A stretch of DNA of 32,088 nucleotides from Methylomagnum ishizawai (GTDB taxonomy: Bacteria > Pseudomonadota > Gammaproteobacteria > Methylococcales > Methylomonadaceae). Position 1 is the stretch's first letter; the number at the start of each line of letters is the position of its first letter. Below are positions 23,207-31,716 of the stretch, one piece after another. The stretch covers positions 1 to 32,088 of the forward strand of contig CAMAVM010000026.1 of assembly GCA_945861705.1 (NCBI GenBank), given 5' to 3'. The notes beneath the pieces were generated by a model. It was not told the origin of the DNA, made no database searches, and saw only the letters and a list, made by a program, of their open reading frames with translations. Both the position numbers and the translations under genes were made by a program.

Positions 23207-24084
23207 TGGCAAATCTGGCGACTTTCGATTCAACAAGTACCATAACTAATAATGATAGGTTATTGGTGGCCTTATTTATAGCGGCCATCATCCATATCAT
23301 TATTGTGCTAGGCATCCGTTTTAGTGAGCCTGAGCCGCCCATCCAGAACAGTCGTTCAATAGATGTTACCTTAGTCAGCACACCCGCTAAGAAAGCACCC
23401 AAACAAGCAAAATTCTTAGCTCAGGATAATCAGATAGGCGCGGGTGAAAAAGCCCAAAAGCCACAGCCGCCAGCACAAAGAATAGCTAGTCAGGGTAATA
23501 GTCAAAAAAGACAGATTGAGAAAAGCGAACAAGCACTTGCAGAACCCAAAGCTAAACAAAAACTCATCACGCAACAAAAAGCGGTCGCAAAAGTCGTTTC
23601 TGAGAAGCATCCTGAGACGACACACGACACGGAAAAGCACCCACAGTTAACGGCGGAAACCTTGCAACAGCAGATTACGCAATACGGTACTGAAATCAGG
23701 CTCAAGCAACAAAGCTCCGATCAGGCTAAAATCAAGTTTGCTAATTCCGTAAGTGCTCATAAATATGTTGCTGCACAATATGTGAAAGACTGGGAGCGGA
23801 AAGTCGAACATACAGGAAACATGAATTATCCTGTAATCGCCCAACAGAAAAATTTTTCTGGGACATTAACCATGGATGTCGGTATAAAAGCGGATGGCAG
23901 TATTTACAGCATTCGGATATCCAGATCTTCAGGTGTCCCTGCGCTTGATGAAGCGGCAAAGCGAATTGTCAGGATGAGTGCGCCTTTTTCGGCACTACCT
24001 AGCGACCTGCTTAAGGAAGTCAATGTCTTGGTTATCACTCGAAAATGGAAATTTTCTGACGAATCAGGAATGACTACGCCATAA
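23203..24084 (+). CDS. tonB: TonB-family energy transducer
   Basis: A 293-residue inner-membrane protein with one N-terminal anchor (about 19-37, LLVALFIAAIIHIIIVLGI), a periplasmic spacer rich in Lys, Gln, Ala and Pro (about 45-190), and a C-terminal TonB domain (about 205-290) with YPVIAQQKNFSGTLTMDVGIKADGSIYSIRISRSSGVPALDEAA. It transmits proton-motive-force energy to outer-membrane receptors; the receptor encoded at 749-2881 could be one partner, though the two loci are far apart. Two ATGs lie in tandem at the start. A TonB gene in this operon position is known from Pseudomonas. Confidence 0.93.
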   Translation: MMANLATFDSTSTITNNDRLLVALFIAAIIHIIIVLGIRFSEPEPPIQNSRSIDVTLVSTPAKKAPKQAKFLAQDNQIGAGEKAQKPQPPAQRIASQGNSQKRQIEKSEQALAEPKAKQKLITQQKAVAKVVSEKHPETTHDTEKHPQLTAETLQQQITQYGTEIRLKQQSSDQAKIKFANSVSAHKYVAAQYVKDWERKVEHTGNMNYPVIAQQKNFSGTLTMDVGIKADGSIYSIRISRSSGVPALDEAAKRIVRMSAPFSALPSDLLKEVNVLVITRKWKFSDESGMTTP

Positions 24085-24117
24085 TAACCGCTACCGTCAG
24101 CAAATAGGATTGCTAAA

Positions 24118-24678
24118 ATGAGTGAAAACTATCTCAATAATCAATTCATCATCGCCATGCCGAGCTTGATAGAGCCCATTTTCCATCACACCGTTACCTA
24201 TCTATGCCAGCACACCAAAGAAGGTGCATTAGGCATTGTGATTAACCGATCTGCTGAGATGAAACTGGGTGAAATCTTTAAACAAATGGATATAACTGCC
24301 ACTGTGTTAGAGACGGCAGAAACGCTGGTATTTTCCGGCGGTCCAGTGCAGCAGGATAGGGGGTTTGTCGTTCACAATGCTTGTGGGACTTGGGATATGA
24401 CGTTGCCGGTTTCGGAGGATATTTCCTTGACCACCTCCCGTGACGTGATAGAGGCGATTGCGGCAGGCGAAGGTCCGAAAAAATATTTGATCGCATTAGG
24501 TTATGCCGGCTGGAGTGAAGGGCAACTGGAAAAAGAAATGCTAAGTAATTCCTGGTTAAATACACCTTGTGCCAAACAGATTTTGTTTGAAACCCCCGTA
24601 AATCAGCGCTGGAATGCCGCCGCCAGCCAAATCGGCATTGATATTAATCAGTTGACCACGCCAGCAGGGCATTGTTGA
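24118..24678 (+). CDS. yqgE: YqgE/AlgH family protein
   Basis: A 186-residue protein of the UPF0301 (YqgE/AlgH) family: LNNQFIIAMPSLIEPIFHHT, VTYLCQHTKEGALGIVINRS, VFSGGPVQQDRGFVVHN, then KYLIALGYAGWSEGQLEKEM and a conserved LFETPVNQRW ending. The molecular function is not settled; in Pseudomonas the homologue was linked to alginate regulation. It follows tonB by 33 bases and precedes ruvX by 4 bases, its usual partner. Confidence 0.95.
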   Translation: MSENYLNNQFIIAMPSLIEPIFHHTVTYLCQHTKEGALGIVINRSAEMKLGEIFKQMDITATVLETAETLVFSGGPVQQDRGFVVHNACGTWDMTLPVSEDISLTTSRDVIEAIAAGEGPKKYLIALGYAGWSEGQLEKEMLSNSWLNTPCAKQILFETPVNQRWNAAASQIGIDINQLTTPAGHC

Positions 24679-24682
24679 CATC

Positions 24683-25150
24683 GTGGGATACCCCGTGAAG
24701 CAAGACCCGTTACAGAGCAAAACGCACGATGAAACCTATCTAGGCTTTGACTTTGGCAGTAAAAAAATAGGGGTTGCGGTCGGGCATTTAGTGACAGGTA
24801 TCGCCAGTCCGCTGCAAACCTTACGTTCCATCAACCAAAATCCAGATTGGATGGGCATAAGCAAACTCATCAACGAATGGCGACCTATCGGCTTGGTCGT
24901 TGGCATATCCAAACAAATGGATGGCACAGACAACCTTATCACGCCGCGTATGCTAAAATTTTGTCGGCAACTAGAAGGCAGATACCAACTGCCTGTACAT
25001 CAGCAAGATGAAACCCTATCCACCTTTGAAGCCAAACAGATGCTATTTGACGAGGTAAACCTAAGCGCAACAAAGCTATGGGCAGTCCAGGATCAACTGG
25101 CGGCACAACTTATTTTGCAGACTTGGCTGAATGACAACGCGCCTCAATGA
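24683..25150 (+). CDS. ruvX: RuvX/YqgF pre-16S rRNA nuclease family
   Basis: This RNase H-fold protein trims the 5' end of pre-16S rRNA and was earlier predicted to be a Holliday junction resolvase. Seen: [15 protein letters not shown] with the first catalytic Asp, [31 protein letters not shown] and the last acidic site [14 protein letters not shown]. Two spots differ from the norm: the usual GLPxNMDG reads GISKQMDG and DERLST reads DETLST. I start at GTG 24683 (155 residues); GTG 24695 is equally possible and closer to the E. coli size of 138. Its end overlaps pyrB by 4 bases (ATGA). No pyrR gene stands between the two, as it does in Pseudomonas. Confidence 0.92.
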   Translation: MGYPVKQDPLQSKTHDETYLGFDFGSKKIGVAVGHLVTGIASPLQTLRSINQNPDWMGISKLINEWRPIGLVVGISKQMDGTDNLITPRMLKFCRQLEGRYQLPVHQQDETLSTFEAKQMLFDEVNLSATKLWAVQDQLAAQLILQTWLNDNAPQ

Positions 25151-26112
25151 TGTCCAATAACTTACAATTAAATTCGAAAGGTAAACTCAAACACTTTCTA
25201 ACCATTGAAGGGCTAGATAAAGCTTTATTGATAGAAATCCTGGATTTGGCGGAATCTTTTGTCGGCACGGAAGACCAGCGAATCAAAAAAATTCCGCTGC
25301 TACGTGGTAAAAGCATCGTCAACCTGTTTTTTGAGAATAGCACCCGTACCCGCACGACGTTTGAACTCGCCGCCCGGCGTTTGTCAGCCGACGTGTTAAG
25401 CATGAGCATTGCCACTTCATCAACCTCGAAAGGAGAAAGCCTGCTCGATACCATCCGTAATCTGGAAGCGATGTATGTCGATATGTTTGTTGTGCGCCAC
25501 GGCATTAGCGGTGCGGCGCACTTTATCGCTCAACATGCTGCACCCAACGTCAGCGTTATCAATGCCGGAGATGGGCAACACGCCCATCCTACCCAGGCCA
25601 TGTTGGATATGTTCACCATCCGGCAGATGAAAGGCGACTTCGCAAACTTGCGGGTTGCCGTCGTCGGTGACATCCTGCATTCCCGTGTTGCAAGGTCGGA
25701 TATTCAGGCACTCAATACGCTAGGTGTCGCAGAAGTCCGCGTCATTGCGCCTAAAACCTTGTTGCCTGCACAAGTTGAAACGATGGGTGTGACGGTTTCG
25801 CACAATCTCACCGATGGCTTGAAAGATATTGACGTGATTATCATGTTGCGTTTGCAAAAAGAACGCATGAGTGCCGCGCTGCTGCCCAGCGAAAGTGAGT
25901 ATTTCAAATGTTTTGGGCTGACCGAAGAACGATTAAAAATTGCCAAACCCGATGCGATAGTCATGCACCCAGGCCCAATCAACAGGGGCGTGGAAATCGA
26001 CTCAAATGTCGCGGATGGCTCGCAGTCAGTCATCCTCAAACAAGTGAGCAACGGCATCGCCATCCGTATGGCAATTATGGCAATGGCGATGCAAAAGCAG
26101 GACAGTTTGTGA
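25147..26112 (+). CDS. pyrB: Aspartate carbamoyltransferase, catalytic subunit
   Basis: It catalyses the committed step of pyrimidine synthesis: carbamoyl phosphate plus aspartate to carbamoyl aspartate. The 321 residues include the carbamoyl phosphate loop [74 protein letters not shown] and the aspartate loop [11 protein letters not shown]. It overlaps the next gene by one base (TGATG), the arrangement of class A transcarbamoylases with a dihydroorotase-like partner. Confidence 0.97.
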   Translation: MMSNNLQLNSKGKLKHFLTIEGLDKALLIEILDLAESFVGTEDQRIKKIPLLRGKSIVNLFFENSTRTRTTFELAARRLSADVLSMSIATSSTSKGESLLDTIRNLEAMYVDMFVVRHGISGAAHFIAQHAAPNVSVINAGDGQHAHPTQAMLDMFTIRQMKGDFANLRVAVVGDILHSRVARSDIQALNTLGVAEVRVIAPKTLLPAQVETMGVTVSHNLTDGLKDIDVIIMLRLQKERMSAALLPSESEYFKCFGLTEERLKIAKPDAIVMHPGPINRGVEIDSNVADGSQSVILKQVSNGIAIRMAIMAMAMQKQDSL

Positions 26113-27386
26113 TGGAACGCATACTCATCAAAGACGGTAGGATTATCGACCCTGCTAACAAATTTGACCGAATCGGCTCGGTTTATATTGCCGACGGCAA
26201 AATAGCGTCGGTAACCAATGAACCCGCCGGGTTTAAAGCGGACAGGATAATTGATGCCAACAACCAAATCGTCTGCCCAGGCTTTATCGACCTAAGCACT
26301 CGGTTACGCGAACCAGGAGAAAGCCGCAAAGCCACTTTCGCCAGCGAAACTGCCGCCGCCGCCGCATCCGGCATCACCACGATGTGCTTGCAGCCGGACA
26401 CTATCCCTGTCATCGATGCCCGTGCGGTTGCCGAGCTTATTAGGGACCAAGCGGAAAAATCCGGCTATACGCAAATCTTGCCGATAGCCGCACTTACCCA
26501 AAAGCTGGAAGGCATCGAGCTAAGTGCCATGCTTGCCTTAAAAGATGCCGGTTGCGTAGCGGTCAGTAACGCTAATCAGCCGGTGAAAAACCTGCTGGTA
26601 CTTAGGCGAGCAATGGAATATGCCGCCAGCCATGACTTGTTGCTCATCTTTCGACCTAACGATGTTTGGCTCGCAAATAACGGCTGCGTCCATGAAGGTA
26701 AGCTATCAACTCGTTACGGATTACCTAGCATTCCCGATGCCGCAGAAACTATCGCTTTGGCACAATGTCTGGAATTAGCCGAATTGACCGGTTGCCGCGT
26801 CCACTTCGGTCAGATCAGTAGCAGACGCTCAGTCATCAAGCTCCACCAAGCCAAAAAATACGGCTTGGCAGTCAGCGCCGATGTCGCCATTCATCAATTA
26901 CATCTGACCGAAGACGACATGATCCCTTTCGATAGTGCGTATCACGTCTTGCCGCCGTTCCGCACGAATCGCGATAAGGCAGCCCTGCGTGAGGGCTTGG
27001 CAAGCGGCACCGTTGACTGCATTTGCTCAGACCATCAACCACATGACCTGGATGCAAAACTCGGTGCTTTCCCGGAAACCGAGCTGGGCATTTCGTCGCT
27101 GGAAACATTATTGCCTTTAATGCTTAAGCTAGTGGCGGAACGTGCCATAACCCTTGAACAAGGCATCGCTGCGCTAACCTTAAAACCCGCCCAAATATTA
27201 AAATTAGATTGCGGTGCATTAACTCCCGGCTTTGCTGCCGACTTGTGTGTTTTTGATCCTGAACAGGAATGGCAGGTGAATTCTGGAAACTGGCGTAGCC
27301 AAGGGTTGAATACGCCGTTTTGGGGGCAGACGTTTAAAGGGCGGGTAACGCATACTTTGCAGGCGGGAAAAATTATTTATAGTTAG
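26112..27386 (+). CDS. pyrX: Dihydroorotase-like non-catalytic subunit of aspartate transcarbamoylase (PyrC'/PyrX)
   Basis: A 424-residue amidohydrolase-fold protein aligned over its full length with the Pseudomonas PyrC' subunit (IDP...GFIDLSTRLREPGESRKATFASETAAAAASGIT; ENxPF-like NTPFWGQTF end). Active dihydroorotases have HxH after the first strand (DxHxHLREPG). Here the same place reads DLSTRLREPG, so the zinc-binding histidines are gone and enzymatic activity is not expected. In Pseudomonas this pseudo-enzyme is needed to assemble the PyrB dodecamer. The start ATG 26112 overlaps the pyrB stop; the frame extends upstream inside pyrB, but that part is not family-like. A catalytic pyrC should lie elsewhere in the genome. 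Confidence 0.93.
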   Translation: MERILIKDGRIIDPANKFDRIGSVYIADGKIASVTNEPAGFKADRIIDANNQIVCPGFIDLSTRLREPGESRKATFASETAAAAASGITTMCLQPDTIPVIDARAVAELIRDQAEKSGYTQILPIAALTQKLEGIELSAMLALKDAGCVAVSNANQPVKNLLVLRRAMEYAASHDLLLIFRPNDVWLANNGCVHEGKLSTRYGLPSIPDAAETIALAQCLELAELTGCRVHFGQISSRRSVIKLHQAKKYGLAVSADVAIHQLHLTEDDMIPFDSAYHVLPPFRTNRDKAALREGLASGTVDCICSDHQPHDLDAKLGAFPETELGISSLETLLPLMLKLVAERAITLEQGIAALTLKPAQILKLDCGALTPGFAADLCVFDPEQEWQVNSGNWRSQGLNTPFWGQTFKGRVTHTLQAGKIIYS

Positions 27387-27392
27387 GACTCC

Positions 27393-27803
27393 ATGAAAAT
27401 TTTATCGCCAATTGAACGTTTAAAAAATATGGGATTCCGGCAAGTTGGTGGATGGACTTTGGATTCGGGGAAGGTACTGTTCACACTGGATGATATTGCA
27501 TCTTCTCAAAATGTGTTGTATGCATTTATTTCGGAGGATACCGTAATGTATGTTGGCAAAACTGTTCAACCGTTAAAACAACGAATGAACGGTTACAAAA
27601 ATCCACACCCAACTCAATCAACAAACATTAAAGGCAATAAATTCATTACTGAAACATTAACGGCAAATAAACCTGTTTCAATATATGCGTTACCTGACAA
27701 CGGATTGCTTTATTACGGTGGCTTTCATGTTAACTTGGCGGCAGGTCTCGAAGACAGTTTGTTTTCATCATTAAAACCATCATGGAACACTGCCGGTATT
27801 TAA
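27393..27803 (+). CDS. GIY-YIG nuclease-like domain protein
   Basis: A 136-residue protein with a single GIY-YIG-type fold. The two tyrosine strands read VLYAFISED and VMYVGKTVQ, followed by the Arg of LKQRMNGY and a later Glu in AAGLEDSLFSSLKPSWNTAG that fits the metal-binding Glu and the Asn of this fold. Proteins of this style occur near mobile or defence genes as stand-alone nucleases, but the substrate is unknown. It sits 6 bases after the pyrX stop, with AGGA as a possible ribosome site, so it is probably transcribed with the pyrimidine genes. Its AT-richer sequence suggests a later arrival. It is followed by repeat units. Confidence 0.75.
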   Translation: MKILSPIERLKNMGFRQVGGWTLDSGKVLFTLDDIASSQNVLYAFISEDTVMYVGKTVQPLKQRMNGYKNPHPTQSTNIKGNKFITETLTANKPVSIYALPDNGLLYYGGFHVNLAAGLEDSLFSSLKPSWNTAGI

Positions 27804-27808
27804 GCCGA

Positions 27809-27886
27809 GTAGGGTACGCATCGTGTACCTTTTGGATGCCACATAATTATTCGGCTTGGGATAGGGTATGCAGTGCATACCCTACT
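27809..27886. repeat. Pair of REP-like GTAGGGTA repeats in inverted orientation
   Basis: GTAGGGTACGCA (from 27809) and TGCATACCCTACT (ending 27886) are near-perfect inverted arms. Each end also has its own small hairpin (GGTACGCATCGTGTACC; GGGTATGCAGTGCATACCC). It is the same family as the copy inside mod at 19152-19205. It lies between the GIY-YIG gene and the flippase. Confidence 0.75.
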
Positions 27887-27927
27887 TATCTATTCCTAGA
27901 ACTGCCACATATCCCCTAAACATTTAC

Positions 27928-29397
27928 ATGGGTATCATCAAAAAACTCGCCTCCCAAACGGCTATCTACGGACTTAGCAGCATTTTTGGGCGTTTCCTCA
28001 ACTACCTGCTCGTACCTCTTTATACTTATTATTTCTCTGCGGCAGAATACGGGGTGGTGGCGGAGTTCTATGCTTACGCAGGATTTTTTTCGGTGGTGCT
28101 GCTATTCGGGTTTGATACCGGTTATTTTCGTTTCCGCGACAAAGAAAACACCGAAAAAGATAAGGCTTACGCCACAGCGTTATGGTTTATCCTACTAATA
28201 AACTTAGGTTTTTTTGCCCTCATCCTGTGGATAAATCCGTGGTTGTCTAATCTGCTAAGTTATTCGGATCATCCCGAATACGTGCTTTGCTTTAGCCTAA
28301 TCCTCATCCTAGATGCTGTCTCATCCATACCGTTTGCGCGTTTACGTGCAGAAGATAAAGCTTTTTCATTCGCCGGGATTAAAATCGCTGAAATACTGAT
28401 AACGGTAGGTTTAAGCCTGTTTTTCATCAAGTATTGCCCTAAACTCTATGCTGATAAAACCTATCCTTTAATCACCCAGTTTTACGATCCGGCGTTAGGA
28501 GTGGGTTATATTTTTATCGCTAATTTAATCGCCAGCGTATGCAAGTTTTTCTTGTTGATTCCGCTTTTTCTGGGCTTGGGCTGGGGTTTCGATAAAAAGT
28601 TATTTGGTCGTATGCTCAAATATTCCCTGCCGATGGTGATAATCGGTTTTGCGGGCATTATCAACGAGATGCTAGATCGCGTATTGCTCAAGCAATTGCT
28701 GCCTTACGATTTGGCGACCAATATGAAAATGCTGGGCATTTATGGCGCATGTTACAAGCTGTCTATCTTGATGTCCTTGTTTATCCAAGCTTTTCGCTTT
28801 GCTGCCGAACCGTTTTTCTTTTCTTATTCGCAAAACAGTGATGCGCGAGCCATCTACGCAAAAGTGCTGCGGTTTTTTGTGATTTTTTGTGTATTTATCT
28901 TTTTGCTAGTCACCTTATTCATTGATTTCTTTAAATACTTTGTCGGGCCAGAGTTTCGTGTTGGCTTAGATGTCGTGCCGATTTTACTGCTTGCCAATTT
29001 GTGTTTAGGCATCTACGTCAATCTATCAATCTGGTACAAATTGACCGACCACACCTTAATTGGCGCGTTTGTTTCCCTTTGTGCCGCTGCGCTCACTATC
29101 GTCCTAAATATCTGGTGGATTCCCGTGTACGGCTATATGGGTTCAGCCTGGGCGCACTTGATCGGCTATGCGGGTATGGCGATAGTGTCTTATCTATTGG
29201 GGCGGATTTATTATCCGGTCGATTATGATGTGTTGAGGATTTTGGCGTATATAGCCTTAGGTTTGGGGCTTTATCAGGCTAAATTGCAATTACAGCCGAT
29301 GATTTTCTGGCAGCCTGGTTTATTGGCGGGGGCGTTGTTGCTGCTTTATTTATTGATTGCAACGCTGTTTGAAAGACGGCAATTAAGAATGACTTAG
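27928..29397 (+). CDS. Polysaccharide flippase (Wzx/MATE-like, MVF fold)
   Basis: A 489-residue integral membrane protein with about 12-14 hydrophobic helices spread evenly (for example YLLVPLYTYYFSAAEYGVV, ILLINLGFFALILWI, IPLFLGLGWGF, VFIFLLVTLFID, IVLNIWWIPVYGYMGSAWAH). The N-terminal ASQTAIYGLSSIFGRFLNYLL is typical of Wzx-type flippases, which move lipid-linked sugars across the inner membrane. I start at ATG 27928 (MGIIKKLASQ), because the upstream extension (from 27868) is translated repeat DNA. No glycosyltransferase genes are near, so the exported sugar is unknown. It stands alone. Confidence 0.85.
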   Translation: MGIIKKLASQTAIYGLSSIFGRFLNYLLVPLYTYYFSAAEYGVVAEFYAYAGFFSVVLLFGFDTGYFRFRDKENTEKDKAYATALWFILLINLGFFALILWINPWLSNLLSYSDHPEYVLCFSLILILDAVSSIPFARLRAEDKAFSFAGIKIAEILITVGLSLFFIKYCPKLYADKTYPLITQFYDPALGVGYIFIANLIASVCKFFLLIPLFLGLGWGFDKKLFGRMLKYSLPMVIIGFAGIINEMLDRVLLKQLLPYDLATNMKMLGIYGACYKLSILMSLFIQAFRFAAEPFFFSYSQNSDARAIYAKVLRFFVIFCVFIFLLVTLFIDFFKYFVGPEFRVGLDVVPILLLANLCLGIYVNLSIWYKLTDHTLIGAFVSLCAAALTIVLNIWWIPVYGYMGSAWAHLIGYAGMAIVSYLLGRIYYPVDYDVLRILAYIALGLGLYQAKLQLQPMIFWQPGLLAGALLLLYLLIATLFERRQLRMT

Positions 29398-29449
29398 GAA
29401 TTACAACAGTGCTACTACGAAACTTTATCAAGACAGCATTTAAACCAAT

Positions 29450-29478
29450 TTGACATCTTGTAAGGGTAACAGTACCTT
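29450..29478 (+). promoter_or_regulatory. Candidate sigma70 promoter of alaC
   Basis: A perfect -35 TTGACA (29450-29455), a 17-base spacer and a weak -10 TACCTT (29473-29478) lie about 48 bases ahead of the alaC ATG in the 128-base gap. The -10 is poor, so activation or misassignment is possible. Confidence 0.35.
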
Positions 29479-29525
29479 AGTTCGTTTTAATAACTTCACA
29501 CAATCCGCATTTCTCAAGAGTAAAC

Positions 29526-30710
29526 ATGGAACAATTTCACCGCATCAGCCGTTTACCTCCTTACGTGTTCAATATCGTCAATGAGCTAAAAGCCAAAGCG
29601 CGAGCAGCAGGTGAAGATATTATTGATTTCGGCATGGGCAATCCTGACCAGCCCACACCAGACCATATCGTCAATAAGATGTTGGAGGCGACCAAGCGGC
29701 CAGATACCCACCGTTATTCGATGTCCAAAGGTATCCCAAGGTTACGGCGGGCTATTTGTAACTGGTACAAAACCCGCTTTGATGTGGATTTAGACCCTGA
29801 AACGGAAGCGATAGTCACTATCGGCTCCAAAGAAGGGCTGGCGCATTTAGCTTTGGCTACATTGGGGCCCGGCGATGTCGTGCTGGTGCCGAATCCCGCT
29901 TACCCTATCCACCCTTATGGCGTGGTGATTGCCGGTGCTGATGTGCGGCATGTGCCGTTGATTCCGGGTGTGGATTTTTTCGAGGAACTGGAAAAAGCCA
30001 TCGTCGAGTGCTGGCCGAAACCCAAAATGCTGATCCTGAATTTTCCCGGCAACCCGACTAGCCAGTGCGTGGAATTGGATTTCTTTGAGAAAATAATCGC
30101 GCTCGCCAAGGAGCATAAAATTTGGGTCGTCCATGACATCGCTTATGTCGACATTGTGTTCGATGGTTATATTGCGCCGTCGATACTGCAAGTGGAAGGT
30201 GCTAAAGATATTGCTGTGGAATTTTTTTCCATGTCCAAAAGTTACAACATGCCCGGTTGGCGTGTTGGTTTCATGTGCGGCAATAAGGAACTGGTTTCGG
30301 CATTGGCGCGGATTAAATCGTATCTCGATTACGGCACGTTCACGCCAATTCAAATTGCTGCCATCGCTGCACTGGAAGGGCCGCAAGAGTGTGTGCGGGA
30401 AATTTCCGATATGTACAGTAAACGGCGTGATGTATTATGCGAAGGCTTAAACGCGGCTGGCTGGCCGGTTGAAAAACCGAAAGCGACCATGTTTGTCTGG
30501 GCAAAAATTCCTGAAGCCTATCAAGCGATGGGATCATTGGAGTTTTCTAAAAAACTGTTGCTGGAAGCGAAAGTGGCGGTAGCTCCCGGTATCGGGTTTG
30601 GTCAGTATGGGGATGATCACGTCCGGTTCGGGCTAATCGAAAATGAACACCGCACCCGTCAGGCCATTCGCGGCATTCGTAGTATGATGAAGAAAGATGG
30701 GGTTGTATGA
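29526..30710 (+). CDS. alaC: PLP-dependent aminotransferase, AlaC type
   Basis: A 394-residue fold-type I aminotransferase. The start [29 protein letters not shown] is characteristic of AlaC (glutamate-pyruvate aminotransferase). Other landmarks: [53 protein letters not shown] and the Schiff-base lysine K238 in [15 protein letters not shown], with the C-terminal Arg in [11 protein letters not shown]. It interconverts pyruvate and alanine with glutamate/2-oxoglutarate. In many proteobacteria a homoserine dehydrogenase gene follows; here repeat DNA follows instead. Intact and monocistronic. Confidence 0.94.
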   Translation: MEQFHRISRLPPYVFNIVNELKAKARAAGEDIIDFGMGNPDQPTPDHIVNKMLEATKRPDTHRYSMSKGIPRLRRAICNWYKTRFDVDLDPETEAIVTIGSKEGLAHLALATLGPGDVVLVPNPAYPIHPYGVVIAGADVRHVPLIPGVDFFEELEKAIVECWPKPKMLILNFPGNPTSQCVELDFFEKIIALAKEHKIWVVHDIAYVDIVFDGYIAPSILQVEGAKDIAVEFFSMSKSYNMPGWRVGFMCGNKELVSALARIKSYLDYGTFTPIQIAAIAALEGPQECVREISDMYSKRRDVLCEGLNAAGWPVEKPKATMFVWAKIPEAYQAMGSLEFSKKLLLEAKVAVAPGIGFGQYGDDHVRFGLIENEHRTRQAIRGIRSMMKKDGVV

Positions 30711-30730
30711 TAGACCTAACTAATTAAGAT

Positions 30731-30828
30731 CGTTCCTACGCTCTGCGTGGGAATGCAGATTTACCGCTCTGCGGTGTACGGAACGCGGAGCGTTCCTCGT
30801 CCTTGTTCCCACGCAGAGCGTGGGAACG
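30731..30828. repeat. REP-like long inverted repeat (GTTCCCACGCAGAGCGTGGGAAC family)
   Basis: The left arm 30731-30753 (CGTTCCTACGCTCTGCGTGG plus GAA) and the right arm 30806-30828 are inverted copies of 23 bases with one mismatch; each is itself nearly palindromic. A related GCTCTGCGG/CGGAGCG segment lies between. It starts 20 bases after the alaC stop and ends 7 bases before the next gene's ATG. Confidence 0.8.
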
Positions 30829-30835
30829 ATTAAAA

Positions 30836-31642
30836 ATGTTGGGTGGCATGATAGAAATCAATTTATTGGAATTACCGCAAGACCGGCTATTAGCCATGCC
30901 TGAGACGGAACGGGTCTTTCTCTTTGGAATTGCCCATATTGCTAATGAAGTCAATATGCTACAAAAGCTGTTCTTTTGGGCGTCAAATGCCCCAAAACAG
31001 CCTGAGATTCTCAAAGAAGTTCACATATCGCAAGCGTTGATGCTAGCGAAGATATTAGCGGGAAAACTGCACGAATTTTGGAAATTCATGGAAAAGGCAT
31101 ATTTTAAGTCAAGAGTCTCACAGTTGTGGGAATCGAAGTTTGATGACGAAGCAAAAATAATTTTGAAGGATATTAAAGGTTACTTTAGTAACTCAAATTG
31201 TCTCAATGATGTCAGAAACGATTTTGCGTTCCACTACTCCATCGAAATGATGAAATGTGGTTTCGAGAAAGTTAAGCAGGAAGAAAGGTGGAAAATCTAC
31301 TTATCTGATACAGTGGGTAATAGTTATTACTACGCTGCGGATATGGTGGCGCACTATGCGATGCTAGAGAAAGTTTCTCCAGGGAATCACCCCAAAGCTA
31401 TTGAGAAAATTCTCGACGAACTAAATCGAATTGCTTATCTTGTTAATGAGTTCGCCGGACAATGTTGGATTGTTGGTGTAGATTTATATCTATTCCCAAA
31501 CGATGAGAAAATTCATCTTGTGCAGCAGAATGTGAAAGATCGTCCGCGAATGGAAGATGTCGAGATTCCATTTTTTATTCAGTTGCCAAACAAGTCCCTA
31601 AAGAGGAATGGCGAAAAGCGTATTCCGCCTTATGGAATATAA
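30836..31642 (+). CDS. Uncharacterised protein with an Rx5H (HEPN-like) motif
   Basis: About 268 residues, helical and soluble, with no signal peptide or membrane segment. I do not recognise the family. In the middle, NDVRNDFAFHYSIE contains Arg-x5-His (Arg codon 31214, His codon 31232), the RNxxxxH pattern of HEPN ribonucleases, set between long helices as in that fold. No nucleotidyltransferase partner gene is next to it. I start at ATG 30836 (MLGGMIEINL); the frame extends back to a TTG at 30803, but that part (FPRRAWER) is translated repeat. ATG 30848 is another option. The tail after residue 250 (NGEKRIPPYGI) also looks repeat-derived. AT-rich and between repeats, so probably acquired. 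Confidence 0.65.
   Translation: MLGGMIEINLLELPQDRLLAMPETERVFLFGIAHIANEVNMLQKLFFWASNAPKQPEILKEVHISQALMLAKILAGKLHEFWKFMEKAYFKSRVSQLWESKFDDEAKIILKDIKGYFSNSNCLNDVRNDFAFHYSIEMMKCGFEKVKQEERWKIYLSDTVGNSYYYAADMVAHYAMLEKVSPGNHPKAIEKILDELNRIAYLVNEFAGQCWIVGVDLYLFPNDEKIHLVQQNVKDRPRMEDVEIPFFIQLPNKSLKRNGEKRIPPYGI
31611..31637. repeat. Short repeat remnant providing the end of the preceding gene
   Basis: GGAATGGCGAAAAGCGTATTCCGCC-type sequence with GGAAT/ATTCC arms resembles another scattered repeat family. It encodes the last residues of the gene at 30836-31642, suggesting that the native stop was lost by repeat insertion. Confidence 0.4.
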
Positions 31643-31716
31643 ACATTCTGTGCAATGCTTTTCAACTATTATGTCTACCTTCGAGTTTATTCATACCCAT
31701 AAAAGGAAATTGAATC

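Noticed and set aside
25908-26111. Upstream extension of the pyrX frame inside pyrB
   Set aside because: The translated extension is unlike any dihydroorotase, while ATG 26112 gives the expected N-terminus.
25704-26267. 187-codon minus-strand frame across the pyrB/pyrX junction
   Set aside because: Shadow of two conserved genes on the opposite strand.
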